From Novosphingobium malaysiense (GTDB lineage Bacteria > Pseudomonadota > Alphaproteobacteria > Sphingomonadales > Sphingomonadaceae): 64,000 nucleotides of DNA. Positions within the stretch are counted from its first letter, which is position 1, and each line of letters begins with the position of its first letter. Location of the stretch: positions 682,001-746,000 of the forward strand of contig NZ_JTDI01000001.1 of the NCBI RefSeq assembly GCF_000802225.1, written 5' to 3'. This document shows, one piece after another, positions 17,852-25,176 of the stretch. A program made the position numbers and the translations under genes. Under the pieces are notes generated by a model. The model saw nothing but the letters and a program-made list of their open reading frames with translations, was not told the DNA's origin and did not search any database.

Positions 17852-18184
17852 TCAGCTGCCCCGGTACGTCGAATACGAATAGGGCGAGACCAGCAGCGGC
17901 ACATGGTAGTGCCCGCCGTCGGCCATGCCGAAGTCGATCGTCACGACATCGAGAAACGGCGGCTCGGGGAGGTCCACGCCCTGCGCCCGGAAATAGTCCG
18001 CAACCATGAAGCGCAGCGCATAGCGCCCCGGCGTGAGCGGGCCGGGGACCAGATCGGGGCAGCGTCCGTCATCGTTGGTCACGCCCTGAGCGATCTCGCC
18101 ATCCGGGCCGGTCAGCACGAGCGCGAGGCCGGCGGCAGGCCTGCCGTGCATGGTGTCGAGGACATGGGTCGAAAGCGTGGTCAT
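17852..18184 (-). CDS. uraH: 5-hydroxyisourate hydrolase (transthyretin-like)
   Basis: 110 residues; hydrolyses 5-hydroxyisourate to OHCU. It has the complete family pattern: LSTHVLDTMHGRPA at the start with the catalytic His, the internal Arg-containing strand GRYALRFMV, and the diagnostic C-terminal YSYSTYRGS. No signal peptide. The ATG overlaps the uraD stop (ATGA). Confidence 0.96.
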   Translation of the reverse strand: MTTLSTHVLDTMHGRPAAGLALVLTGPDGEIAQGVTNDDGRCPDLVPGPLTPGRYALRFMVADYFRAQGVDLPEPPFLDVVTIDFGMADGGHYHVPLLVSPYSYSTYRGS

Positions 18185-18624
18185 GCGGCCATGTCCTCCA
18201 GACGCAGGCGGACGATCTCGCCGATCTGCCCGATGGCGGTGGCGATTTCGGTCTCGCGATCATTGGCGAGGCGCGCCTGCATGGCCGCGAGAATGCCGGC
18301 CTTGTCGGTCAGGCGAACGCAGATGATGAAGGGAAAGCCGAACTTCTCGCGATAGGCCGCGTTCAGCGCGTGGAACTGCTCGTATTCCTGCGGCGTGAGC
18401 CGGTCGAGTCCGGCGCTGGCCTGTTCCGATGCGCTGGCATCGGTCAGCGTCTTGTCGATCGCCGCCTTGCCCGCAAGTTCCGGGTGCGCGCGGATAAGGG
18501 CAAGCTGCTCTTCGGACGTGGCCTCGTTGACCACAGCCATGAGGTCAGCATGCCGATCGCCGCTCGATGGCCGGGCGTCGGCGCGGTCCTCCACCCAGGG
18601 GCTATGTTCGAACAGCGCCGCCAT
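18181..18624 (-). CDS. uraD: OHCU decarboxylase, N-terminally short
   Basis: 147 residues; decarboxylates OHCU to S-allantoin. Catalytic His in LIRAHPELAG (H47) and Glu in ASEQASAGLD (E67) are present, as are the FGFPFIICVR motif and the terminal EIATAIGQIGEIVRLRL helix. Homologues usually have about 15-20 residues before the FEHSPWV motif; here only four (MAAL). An in-frame stop six codons upstream (TGA AGG GAA CAC ACA CTG ATG) shows that the short N-terminus is real in this sequence. The ATG overlaps the hpxZ stop by one base (TGATG). Confidence 0.9.
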   Translation of the reverse strand: MAALFEHSPWVEDRADARPSSGDRHADLMAVVNEATSEEQLALIRAHPELAGKAAIDKTLTDASASEQASAGLDRLTPQEYEQFHALNAAYREKFGFPFIICVRLTDKAGILAAMQARLANDRETEIATAIGQIGEIVRLRLEDMAA

Positions 18625-19004
18625 CAGTGTGTGTTCCCTTCAAGGCTGACGTGGGCGGAAACGACTTTCCAGCCATCTTCGAACTTGACCCAAGACTGCG
18701 TCTGGCGCCCGCGGCGCTCGGAGCCTTCGCGAAAGAACTCGGCATCGGCCGTGGCGAAGCAGTCACCGTAGACCGTGATCGCGACTTTACCGAGCTTGCG
18801 CTGGGGGGACCCGCCACGTCCCTTTCGGAATTCTCGGATTTCCTCGATGCCGTAGAGTACTTCGCCAGCGCCATAGCGGTTGGTCGTGGGTGCATCGTGG
18901 AACAGTGCATCCATCGCCGCGACATCGTCTGCCATCAGCGCGCGTTCATATTCGTAGAAGGCTTCGGTCACTTCGGCGTGGAGGACGGGATCGTCGATCT
19001 TCAT
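18624..19004 (-). CDS. hpxZ: HpxZ / AtzH-like protein (formerly DUF3225)
   Basis: 126 residues with an NTF2-like fold of the AtzH-like family; family landmarks are NRYGAGEVLYGIEEIREFRKGR and WVKFEDGWKVVSAHVSLE. In Klebsiella the hpxXYZ group is needed for oxalurate breakdown, HpxZ being the AtzH-like member. Finding it here, with an AtzE-like amidase (26559) and an AtzG-like domain (27917) in the same operon, gives all three parts of that group. Its start overlaps the puuE stop (ATGA). Confidence 0.85.
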   Translation of the reverse strand: MKIDDPVLHAEVTEAFYEYERALMADDVAAMDALFHDAPTTNRYGAGEVLYGIEEIREFRKGRGGSPQRKLGKVAITVYGDCFATADAEFFREGSERRGRQTQSWVKFEDGWKVVSAHVSLEGNTH

Positions 19005-19900
19005 GCCGCTGCTCCTTGGTACGGATGCACCTTCATCCAGTGGCGGGCGATATCGATGCGGCGCGCCACCCAGGCATCGCCGCTGGCCATGACGTGATCG
19101 AGGAACCGGGCCAGCCAGCGGGCACGGCCGGGCTTGCCGGCAATGCGGCCATGCAGCCCCACCGACATCATCCGACCGCCTTCCTCGCGAAGCTGGTCGA
19201 ACGTGTCGCGCATGTGGCGGAAAAACTGCTCGCCCTCGGTAAAGCCGTTGAGCGCGACGATCTTCATATCATTCACGTCGAGCGTGTAGGGCACGATGAG
19301 CTGCGGCCTGCCGTACCTGGCGTCCCAGTAAGGCAGATCGTCGGCATAACTGTCCGCATCGTAGGCAAAGCCGCCTTCCTCGACGACGAGGCGCGCGGTG
19401 TTCGGCGAGGTGCGCCCCTGATACCAGCCGAGCGGGCGCGAGCCGGTGAGCTTCTCGTGCAGTGCGATGGCCTCGGCGATGTGCGCGCGTTCCACATCCT
19501 CTGGCACATACTGGTAATCGATCCAGCGCAGCCCGTGGCTGGCGATCTCCCAATCGGCCTTCAGCATCGCCTCGACCGCTTCCAGGTTCATCTCCATGGC
19601 CTTGGCGACGCCGAACACCGTCACCGGCAGCCCGCGTTCCGCAAACAGACGATGCAGGCGCCAGAACCCGGCACGGCTGCCGTATTCGTAGAGGCTCTCC
19701 ATCGCCATGGCCCGGTCGGGATGGCTGGCTGCGCCCACCATTTCGGACAGGAACGCCTCGGAGCCCTTGTCACCGTTGAGGACAGAGTTTTCCGCGCCTT
19801 CTTCGTAGTTGATGACGAATTGGACCGCGACGCGCGCGCCGTTCGGCCACTGCGGGTCGGGTGGATGCGCCCCATAGCCGACAAGATCGCGGGGGATCAT
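19001..19900 (-). CDS. puuE: Allantoinase PuuE (polysaccharide-deacetylase fold)
   Basis: 299 residues; opens S-allantoin to allantoate. It belongs to the metal-independent PuuE type: N-terminal PRDLVGYGAHPPDPQWPNGA, VAVQFVINYEEGAENS, ASHGLRWIDYQ and QGRTSPNTARL. It has no amidohydrolase-type HxH. The ATG at 19900 lies two bases after the aminotransferase stop and has GGGGGTGA upstream; a GTG at 19912 in the same frame is less likely. The product passes to the allantoate amidohydrolase encoded earlier in the same operon. Confidence 0.93.
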   Translation of the reverse strand: MIPRDLVGYGAHPPDPQWPNGARVAVQFVINYEEGAENSVLNGDKGSEAFLSEMVGAASHPDRAMAMESLYEYGSRAGFWRLHRLFAERGLPVTVFGVAKAMEMNLEAVEAMLKADWEIASHGLRWIDYQYVPEDVERAHIAEAIALHEKLTGSRPLGWYQGRTSPNTARLVVEEGGFAYDADSYADDLPYWDARYGRPQLIVPYTLDVNDMKIVALNGFTEGEQFFRHMRDTFDQLREEGGRMMSVGLHGRIAGKPGRARWLARFLDHVMASGDAWVARRIDIARHWMKVHPYQGAAA

Positions 19901-19902
19901 GC

Positions 19903-21141
19903 TCACCCCCACGCCTCGATGGCAGCCGGCACCGCCTCGCCCATAGGCAGCGCGTAGCCCTCCATGCGCAGGCAGGCCTCCAGCGCCGCGAGCGTCAGCA
20001 GAACCTTGTGCTTCATGGCGTTGTAGCCCATCGCGCCGAGACGCCAGATCTTGCCCTGCAGCGGGCCGAAGGCAGTGCCGATCTCGATCTCGAACAGCTC
20101 GCGCATGGCCTTGCGCACCGCTTCGCCGTCGACGCTGTTGGGGATGTAGACACCCGTGACGTTGGTCATGCGGTGGGCATCGTCACCGAACACGGTGAGC
20201 CCCATCGCGCGCAGGCCCGCCGTCATCGCCGCACCGGCACTGGCATGACGGGCAAAGCGGGCTTTCAGTCCCTCACCCAGCGCCACGCGGGCGCATTCGC
20301 GAGCCGCATAGAGCATCGAGGTCGCCTCGGTATGGTGGTTGAGGCGCTTTTCGGACCAGTAGTCCATGATCATGGCGAGATCGAAGTAGTTCGAGCCGAT
20401 ACGCGGCCCCTTGCCATCGGAGAGGCCGTCCATGCGGATGCCCGCCTCGGTATGGCGGCGCGAAAAGATATGCTCGGCCGCGCGGTCCGAAATCGTGATC
20501 GGCGCCGAGCCGGAAGGGCCGCCAAGGCACTTCTGCAGGCCGCCGGACACGACATCGACACCCCAGCGGTCCGCCGCCAGTTCCATGCCGCCAATGGTCG
20601 CGGTGGCATCGACATAGCTCAGCGCGCCCGCCGCCTTGCACAGATCGCCCAGACCTTCGAGCGGCTGCGCCATGGTGGTCGAAGTGTCGCCGTGGATCGT
20701 CGCGACAAGGCGCGGCGAGGTGCGTTCGATAGCCGCGGCAATCGTCTCCATCGGCACGACTTCGCCCCAGGGCACATCGACCGTCTCGATACGGGCGCCG
20801 ATCCGGGTGAGGATTTCCGTCAGCAGCAGCCCGAAGCGGCCGAAGTTGACGACCAGCACCGTATCGCCCGGCGCGACCATCGAGACCAAGGCAGCCTCGA
20901 TCCCGGCGCGCGCGGTGCCGTCGATCAGCATCGTCCACTGGTTCTGCGTACCGAAGATCGGACGGTAGAGCGCCATGATCTGGTTCATGAACCCGGTCAT
21001 CTCCGGGTCGAACTGGCCCAGCAGGTCGGCGCTCATCGCGCGCAGCACGCGCGGGTGCGCGTTGATCGGGCCCGGCCCCATCAGCAGACGCTGGGGCGGG
21101 TCGATCTCGCCGAAGAGGAGGGAATCGAGTTCAGGCGGCAT
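19903..21141 (-). CDS. pucG: Ureidoglycine-glyoxylate aminotransferase (class V, PucG type)
   Basis: 412 residues, PLP-dependent fold type I. The Schiff-base Lys is in SGGLQKCLGGPSG; GPGPINAHPRVLRAM opens the protein and IDGTARAGIEAAL binds the cofactor phosphate. In Bacillus PucG transfers the amino group of S-ureidoglycine to glyoxylate, giving oxalurate and glycine. That assignment fits well here because hpxW and the AtzE/AtzG/AtzH parts for oxalurate and oxamate are in the same operon. The alternative is serine- or alanine-glyoxylate aminotransferase, which is closely related. It overlaps the allantoate amidohydrolase gene by 11 bases. Confidence 0.85.
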   Translation of the reverse strand: MPPELDSLLFGEIDPPQRLLMGPGPINAHPRVLRAMSADLLGQFDPEMTGFMNQIMALYRPIFGTQNQWTMLIDGTARAGIEAALVSMVAPGDTVLVVNFGRFGLLLTEILTRIGARIETVDVPWGEVVPMETIAAAIERTSPRLVATIHGDTSTTMAQPLEGLGDLCKAAGALSYVDATATIGGMELAADRWGVDVVSGGLQKCLGGPSGSAPITISDRAAEHIFSRRHTEAGIRMDGLSDGKGPRIGSNYFDLAMIMDYWSEKRLNHHTEATSMLYAARECARVALGEGLKARFARHASAGAAMTAGLRAMGLTVFGDDAHRMTNVTGVYIPNSVDGEAVRKAMRELFEIEIGTAFGPLQGKIWRLGAMGYNAMKHKVLLTLAALEACLRMEGYALPMGEAVPAAIEAWG

Positions 21142-22462
21142 TGGTCTCTCCGGCGCGCGTTCCCAGGCGCTCGATAAAGCCGAGCATCACCTGCAACGCG
21201 ATCTCCGCGTCCTCAGGATCGACATGCTCGGCGGGATTGTGGCTCACGCCGCCCTTGCAGCGGATGAACAGCATGGCGGTGGGACACAGCGCGGCCATGT
21301 TCATGGCATCGTGGCCGGCCCCCGAAACAAGGCGCCGCACCGGCTGCCCGGCGCCGATCAGCGCCTCGTCCATCAGGTCCATCAGCTCGGCATCGCACGG
21401 GCTGGCGGGTAGATCATGGATGCGCTCGACGGCGATATCCAGATCGCGGGCTTCAGCGATTTCGCTCAGGCGGGCCAAGATGGCCTTGGCCACCCGGTCG
21501 CGCCGCTCTTCCTTGCCCGAACGCACATCGATGGTGAAGTGCACGGCGCCGGGAATGACGTTGGGCGCGCCCGGCATGGCCTCGATCATCCCCACGGTGG
21601 CGACCACGTCGGAATTGTCCCCCCGCGCGATCTGCTCGACGGCAAGGACCATGGCCGCCGCGCCAGCCAGCGGATCGCGGCGCAGGCGCATGGCCGTGGT
21701 GCCCGCGTGGCCGGCCATGCCCTTCACCGTGACGGCGTAACGCAATTGTGCAGCGATGCCGGTGACGGTGCCCACGGCCAAACCATCGGCCTCAAGAACC
21801 GGGCCCTGCTCGATATGGGCTTCGAGGTAGGCCCTGATCGTCCCCGGTTCGCGAGCGGCAGTCAGATATTCGGCAATTCCCTCTCCGTTCGTGTCGAGCG
21901 AAGTCGAGACACCGGCGCCTGACGTGTCTCGACTTCGCTCGACACGAACGGAACAAAGAGCCTGATCGAGAGTGACGCCTTCAGCGTCGGCCATGTCCAG
22001 CGCAGCCGCTTCCAGCGTGCCTGCCACAGCCCGGCTGGTGAGCATGGCGGCAGGAAAGCGCGAGCCTTCCTCATCCCCGAAAGCGTAGATCTCGATGGGG
22101 AACGGCATGCGCCGCCCCTGCGCGTGGAGCGCCGCAACGCTCTCGATGCCGAGCATGATCCCGAGCGGCCCGTCATACCGCCCGCCATCGCGCACGCTGT
22201 CGAGGTGACTGCCGATCACCAACGCGGGTGCATCGGGAGTGGTCCCCTCGTAGCGGCCGACGAGGTTGGCGGCGGCATCGCGGTGCGCCGTCATGCCTGC
22301 CGCTTCCATCCAGCCGGCGATCTCCTCCTGCGCCGCGGCATAAGCCGGGGTGAGATAGCCGCGGTAAAGACCGCCCGCCATATCGCTGAAGGGCGCCACG
22401 CCCAGCGCATCGCAGCGGTTTACAGCGCGGGCTCCGCCGGGCGGGAGATCGAGCCCGATCAT
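21131..22462 (-). CDS. allC: Allantoate amidohydrolase (M20/hydantoinase-carbamoylase family) carrying a repeat-derived insert
   Basis: 443 residues; releases CO2 and ammonia from allantoate to give S-ureidoglycine. The dinuclear metal site is readable: GSHLDSVRDGGRYDG (H86 and D97 region), FGDEEGSRF (E131, E132) and YLEAHIEQGP (H216). The C-terminal SGAGHDAMNMAALCP is also conserved. Between residues 170 and 195 a segment reading CSVRVERSRDTSGAGVSTSL does not look like the family and is encoded by a perfect 29-bp inverted repeat. The frame continues intact on both sides. ATG 22462 has AGGGAGGAC upstream. An N-carbamoyl amino acid hydrolase is the alternative, but context favours allantoate. 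Confidence 0.87.
   Translation of the reverse strand: MIGLDLPPGGARAVNRCDALGVAPFSDMAGGLYRGYLTPAYAAAQEEIAGWMEAAGMTAHRDAAANLVGRYEGTTPDAPALVIGSHLDSVRDGGRYDGPLGIMLGIESVAALHAQGRRMPFPIEIYAFGDEEGSRFPAAMLTSRAVAGTLEAAALDMADAEGVTLDQALCSVRVERSRDTSGAGVSTSLDTNGEGIAEYLTAAREPGTIRAYLEAHIEQGPVLEADGLAVGTVTGIAAQLRYAVTVKGMAGHAGTTAMRLRRDPLAGAAAMVLAVEQIARGDNSDVVATVGMIEAMPGAPNVIPGAVHFTIDVRSGKEERRDRVAKAILARLSEIAEARDLDIAVERIHDLPASPCDAELMDLMDEALIGAGQPVRRLVSGAGHDAMNMAALCPTAMLFIRCKGGVSHNPAEHVDPEDAEIALQVMLGFIERLGTRAGETNAA
21884..21952. repeat. Perfect 29-bp inverted repeat inside the allantoate amidohydrolase gene
   Basis: The arms at 21884-21912 and 21924-21952 are exact reverse complements, with an 11-base loop at 21913-21923. 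The core is GTGTCGAGCGAAGTCGAGAC. A degenerate copy lies between genes at 29168-29242. The element adds about 24 codons without breaking the reading frame. Confidence 0.9.
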
Positions 22463-22473
22463 GCCAGTCCTCC

Positions 22474-22640
22474 CTTCCCCCTCGATGGGGGAAGGATAGC
22501 GCAGATTGCGCCGCCAGGCGCTAGAGAAGCTCGGATGGGGATGAAGGCGAGACGCCACGCGCGGGAACGCCCCCCCGCCCAACTGCGGCTAGACCGCTGC
22601 GCGGCCAAGCCTTCGTATCCCTCCCCCATCAAGGGGGAGG
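22474..22640. repeat. Composite palindromic element with terminal hairpins, inside the purine superoperon
   Basis: 167 bases between hpxW and allC. Left end: CTTCCCCC (22474-22481), loop TCGAT, GGGGGAAG (22487-22494). Right end: CCTCCCCC (22620-22627), loop ATCAA, GGGGGAGG (22633-22640). The two ends are imperfect inverted repeats of each other over about 25 bases, each followed inward by GGATA or its complement. There is no coding potential. This looks like a non-autonomous palindromic (MITE/REP-like) unit. Confidence 0.75.
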
Positions 22641-22655
22641 AAGCGGCGAGTTTCA

Positions 22656-24233
22656 TCACCATGTCGCCACGCCTCCATCGCTGCGCGGATCGGTGGCGCC
22701 TTCGAACGAACCGTCCGCCTTGCGCACCACGGCGCCGGCATGGCCCATCGTCGCGGTCAGCGGACCGACGCGTTCGACGTCGTGCCCGGCTTCGGCAAGC
22801 TGGGCGTAAAGCGCCTCGTCGAAGCCGTCTTCCAGCTTGAGCGTGGTCGATTGTTCGCCCCAGGTGCGCCCCAGCAGCCAGCGCGGGGCGCTGATCGCAT
22901 CCTGAAGGTCCACGCCGAAGCGGGCGTAGCGGCTGAACAGCGCCGCCTGCGTCTGCGGCTGACCCTCGCCGCCCATCGTGCCGTAGGCCATCACGCGGCC
23001 ATCGTCGAACACGGCGAGCGCCGGGTTGAGCGTGTGGAATGGCTTGCGGCCGGGCTTCAGGGCATTCCACCCCTCCTCGGCAAGGCGGAAGGAGCTGCCG
23101 CGGTTTTGCCAGGTAATCCCGGTCTGCGGCAGCACGAGGCCCGAGCCGAATTCGAAGTAGGTGGACTGGATGCAGCTCACCACCCGGCCCTCGCTGTCTG
23201 CCGCGCCGAACCAGCAGGTATCACCCCACTGCGTCGGCCGCGGCCACGGCAGAGCCTTGGCAGGATCGATACGTGCCGCCAGCGCATCGAGCGCCCGAGC
23301 GTCATCGAGCAGGAACTGGAAGTCGTAATCGGTATAGGCCGGATCGCCGACATGCGCGTCGCGCAGCAGAAAGGCCTGCTTGGTCGCCTCGACGAGGCCG
23401 TGGACATGGTCGAACCCGTCCACCGAGGCCGCTTCCAGCCGGTCGAACAGGGCAAGGATAAGCAGCGAGGCAAAGCCCTGCGTCGGCGGTGCACTGTTGT
23501 AGAGCCGGGCACCGGTGATCGGCACATGCAGCGCCGCCGGGCGGGTCGGCTGATGCGCGGTTAGATCGGCCAGCGTCACCGGGCTACCCAGCGTTTCAAG
23601 ATCCTCAGCGATCAGCGCGGCAAGGTCTCCGCCGTAGAAATCGTCGAGGCCATTGGCCGCGAGCAACTTCAGCGTGGCCGCGAGTTGCGGCTGGCGCAGC
23701 ATATCGCCTTCGGCTAGCGGGCGTCCTTCGGGTTCGAAGATCGCGGCATAGGCGCCGGGCTGCGGGCGCAGTTCGGGCCCCTTGGCCTCGGCAATCGCTG
23801 CCCCTCCGCTGGTAACCGAAACGCCCTCCTCAGCATGGCGGATCGCATCGCGCAGCAGGCGGTCGAGAGGCAGCGTGCAGGATTCGTCCTCCAGCACGGC
23901 TTCCCAGCCGGAGATCGTGCCTGCCACAGTGTTCGCCGCCAGCGGCCCGCGATTGGGCACCGCATTCAGCCCTTCGTAGAGCGCAAGGTCGGCTCTGGCC
24001 GCTGCGCCACCGCATCCGTGGACCGAATGCACCTGGCCTTCCGGCTCGCGGATCACCCAGAAGCCGTCGCCGCCGATCCCGGTCATGTGCGGATAGACCA
24101 CGGCCAGCGTCGCGGCCACGGCGACACAGGCCTCCACGGCGGTCCCGCCGTCCTTGAGAACGTCGCAGCCCGCCTGCGCCGCCAGATGGTGCGGCGCGGT
24201 TACCATTCCGTGGATTCCGGTGACGGTCTTCAT
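22656..24233 (-). CDS. hpxW: Oxamate amidohydrolase (gamma-glutamyltransferase family, HpxW type)
   Basis: 525 residues. An Ntn-hydrolase proenzyme that should self-cleave before T339 (QWGD/TCWFGAADSEG), giving two chains. GGTAVEACVAVAATLAVVYP and the conserved MTGIGGDGFWV (50-60) are family landmarks, as is MGGEGQPQTQA near the end. No signal peptide, unlike secreted gamma-glutamyltransferases. HpxW hydrolyses oxamate to oxalate and ammonia, the last step of the oxalurate route, and the presence of hpxZ and AtzE/AtzG homologues in this operon supports that substrate. Its stop is followed by the 22474-22640 repeat. Confidence 0.87.
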   Translation of the reverse strand: MKTVTGIHGMVTAPHHLAAQAGCDVLKDGGTAVEACVAVAATLAVVYPHMTGIGGDGFWVIREPEGQVHSVHGCGGAAARADLALYEGLNAVPNRGPLAANTVAGTISGWEAVLEDESCTLPLDRLLRDAIRHAEEGVSVTSGGAAIAEAKGPELRPQPGAYAAIFEPEGRPLAEGDMLRQPQLAATLKLLAANGLDDFYGGDLAALIAEDLETLGSPVTLADLTAHQPTRPAALHVPITGARLYNSAPPTQGFASLLILALFDRLEAASVDGFDHVHGLVEATKQAFLLRDAHVGDPAYTDYDFQFLLDDARALDALAARIDPAKALPWPRPTQWGDTCWFGAADSEGRVVSCIQSTYFEFGSGLVLPQTGITWQNRGSSFRLAEEGWNALKPGRKPFHTLNPALAVFDDGRVMAYGTMGGEGQPQTQAALFSRYARFGVDLQDAISAPRWLLGRTWGEQSTTLKLEDGFDEALYAQLAEAGHDVERVGPLTATMGHAGAVVRKADGSFEGATDPRSDGGVATW

Positions 24234-24243
24234 CCCCGCATCC

Positions 24244-25176
24244 TCAATCCGGCAGCGCCGCCAGGAACGCGCGCACGACATGTGCCGAATTCACCGAGGC
24301 GAGATGCTCGAAGGTATCTTCCATGTTCTTCTCCCGATCGCCGCCGGCAAGGTCCGACAGGCTGCGAAAGATGATCGTGGGCACCTGATTGGCATAGGCC
24401 ACTTGCGCCACGGCGGCACTTTCCATGTCGAGCACGCGTGCTTTCCAGGCGTGGTGCAGGTACTCGCGGAACTGCGCATTGTCGGCGAAGACGCCTGCAC
24501 TCACGCCCGTACCGCCGACGACGACCTTGGGCGCCTTGTGCAAGCAAAGCTTGGTGTCGGGCAATTGGTGCGGCGACGGCGGGACGCAGCGCTTCATGGT
24601 GATAGTCGGCGCGATCTGGCGCGCGATGTCGAGAAGCTGCGGGTCCATCCGGAAGGTGTAGTGCCGTTTCGGCGCTTCCTCCGCATTGCCGACGCGGGTG
24701 CCGCGCGGGTACATGAAATTCCAGTTCACCGGCGCTTCGGGATCGACCGGCTCGGGCGACTTCCAGCCTTTCTTCGCCCTGCGGGCAAAGTTCACTTCCA
24801 GATACTGCCCCCAGTTCTCGGCCACGATGACGTCGCCGATGGTCAGACTGGGATCGACACCGCCGGCAATGCCCGAAAAGACGATGCGCTTGACCGCAAA
24901 GTGATCGAGCACGAGCTGTGTGTTCATCGCCGCGTTGACCATGGAGACGCCGCTCTGCATCAGCAGCACCGGTTTCCCCTCCAGCGTGCCGGTGAGGTAG
25001 GTACCGCCGTTGAGCTCGTACTCCTGCGGCTCCTCGACCGCGTGCACCAGCGCGTTCCACTCGGGGTAATAGGCCGTCATCACCAGCGTGCGCGGCGTCG
25101 CGTCCAGCTCCTCGGCCAACGCCGGCGCCGAGACCAGCGCGAAGAGCGTGGCAAGACAAAGCGCGATACGGCGCAT
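24244..25176 (-). CDS. Exported purine nucleosidase/phosphorylase-family protein
   Basis: 310 residues of the PNP/UDP phosphorylase superfamily with a signal peptide (IALCLATLFALVSAPALA, to about residue 20). Landmarks: GIAGGVDPSLTIGDVIVAEN for the phosphate/ribose region and RVLDMESAAVAQVAY, whose Glu contacts ribose. In a phosphate-poor periplasm such a protein would more likely hydrolyse than phosphorolyse, as methylthioadenosine/SAH nucleosidases do (inference). The ATG overlaps the permease stop by one base. With the nucleoside hydrolase at 8600 it makes two exported nucleoside-cleaving enzymes in one operon. Confidence 0.8.
   Translation of the reverse strand: MRRIALCLATLFALVSAPALAEELDATPRTLVMTAYYPEWNALVHAVEEPQEYELNGGTYLTGTLEGKPVLLMQSGVSMVNAAMNTQLVLDHFAVKRIVFSGIAGGVDPSLTIGDVIVAENWGQYLEVNFARRAKKGWKSPEPVDPEAPVNWNFMYPRGTRVGNAEEAPKRHYTFRMDPQLLDIARQIAPTITMKRCVPPSPHQLPDTKLCLHKAPKVVVGGTGVSAGVFADNAQFREYLHHAWKARVLDMESAAVAQVAYANQVPTIIFRSLSDLAGGDREKNMEDTFEHLASVNSAHVVRAFLAALPD

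Noticed and set aside
17851-17904. Longer PuuD starting at the ATG at 17904
   Set aside because: It would overlap the HIU hydrolase coding region by more than 50 bases and add a basic stretch not expected before the first membrane helix; the TTG at 17850 has a better ribosome-binding site.
21131-22462. Allantoate amidohydrolase as a pseudogene because of the inserted repeat
   Set aside because: The reading frame is unbroken and all metal ligands and C-terminal motifs are present on both sides of the insert.
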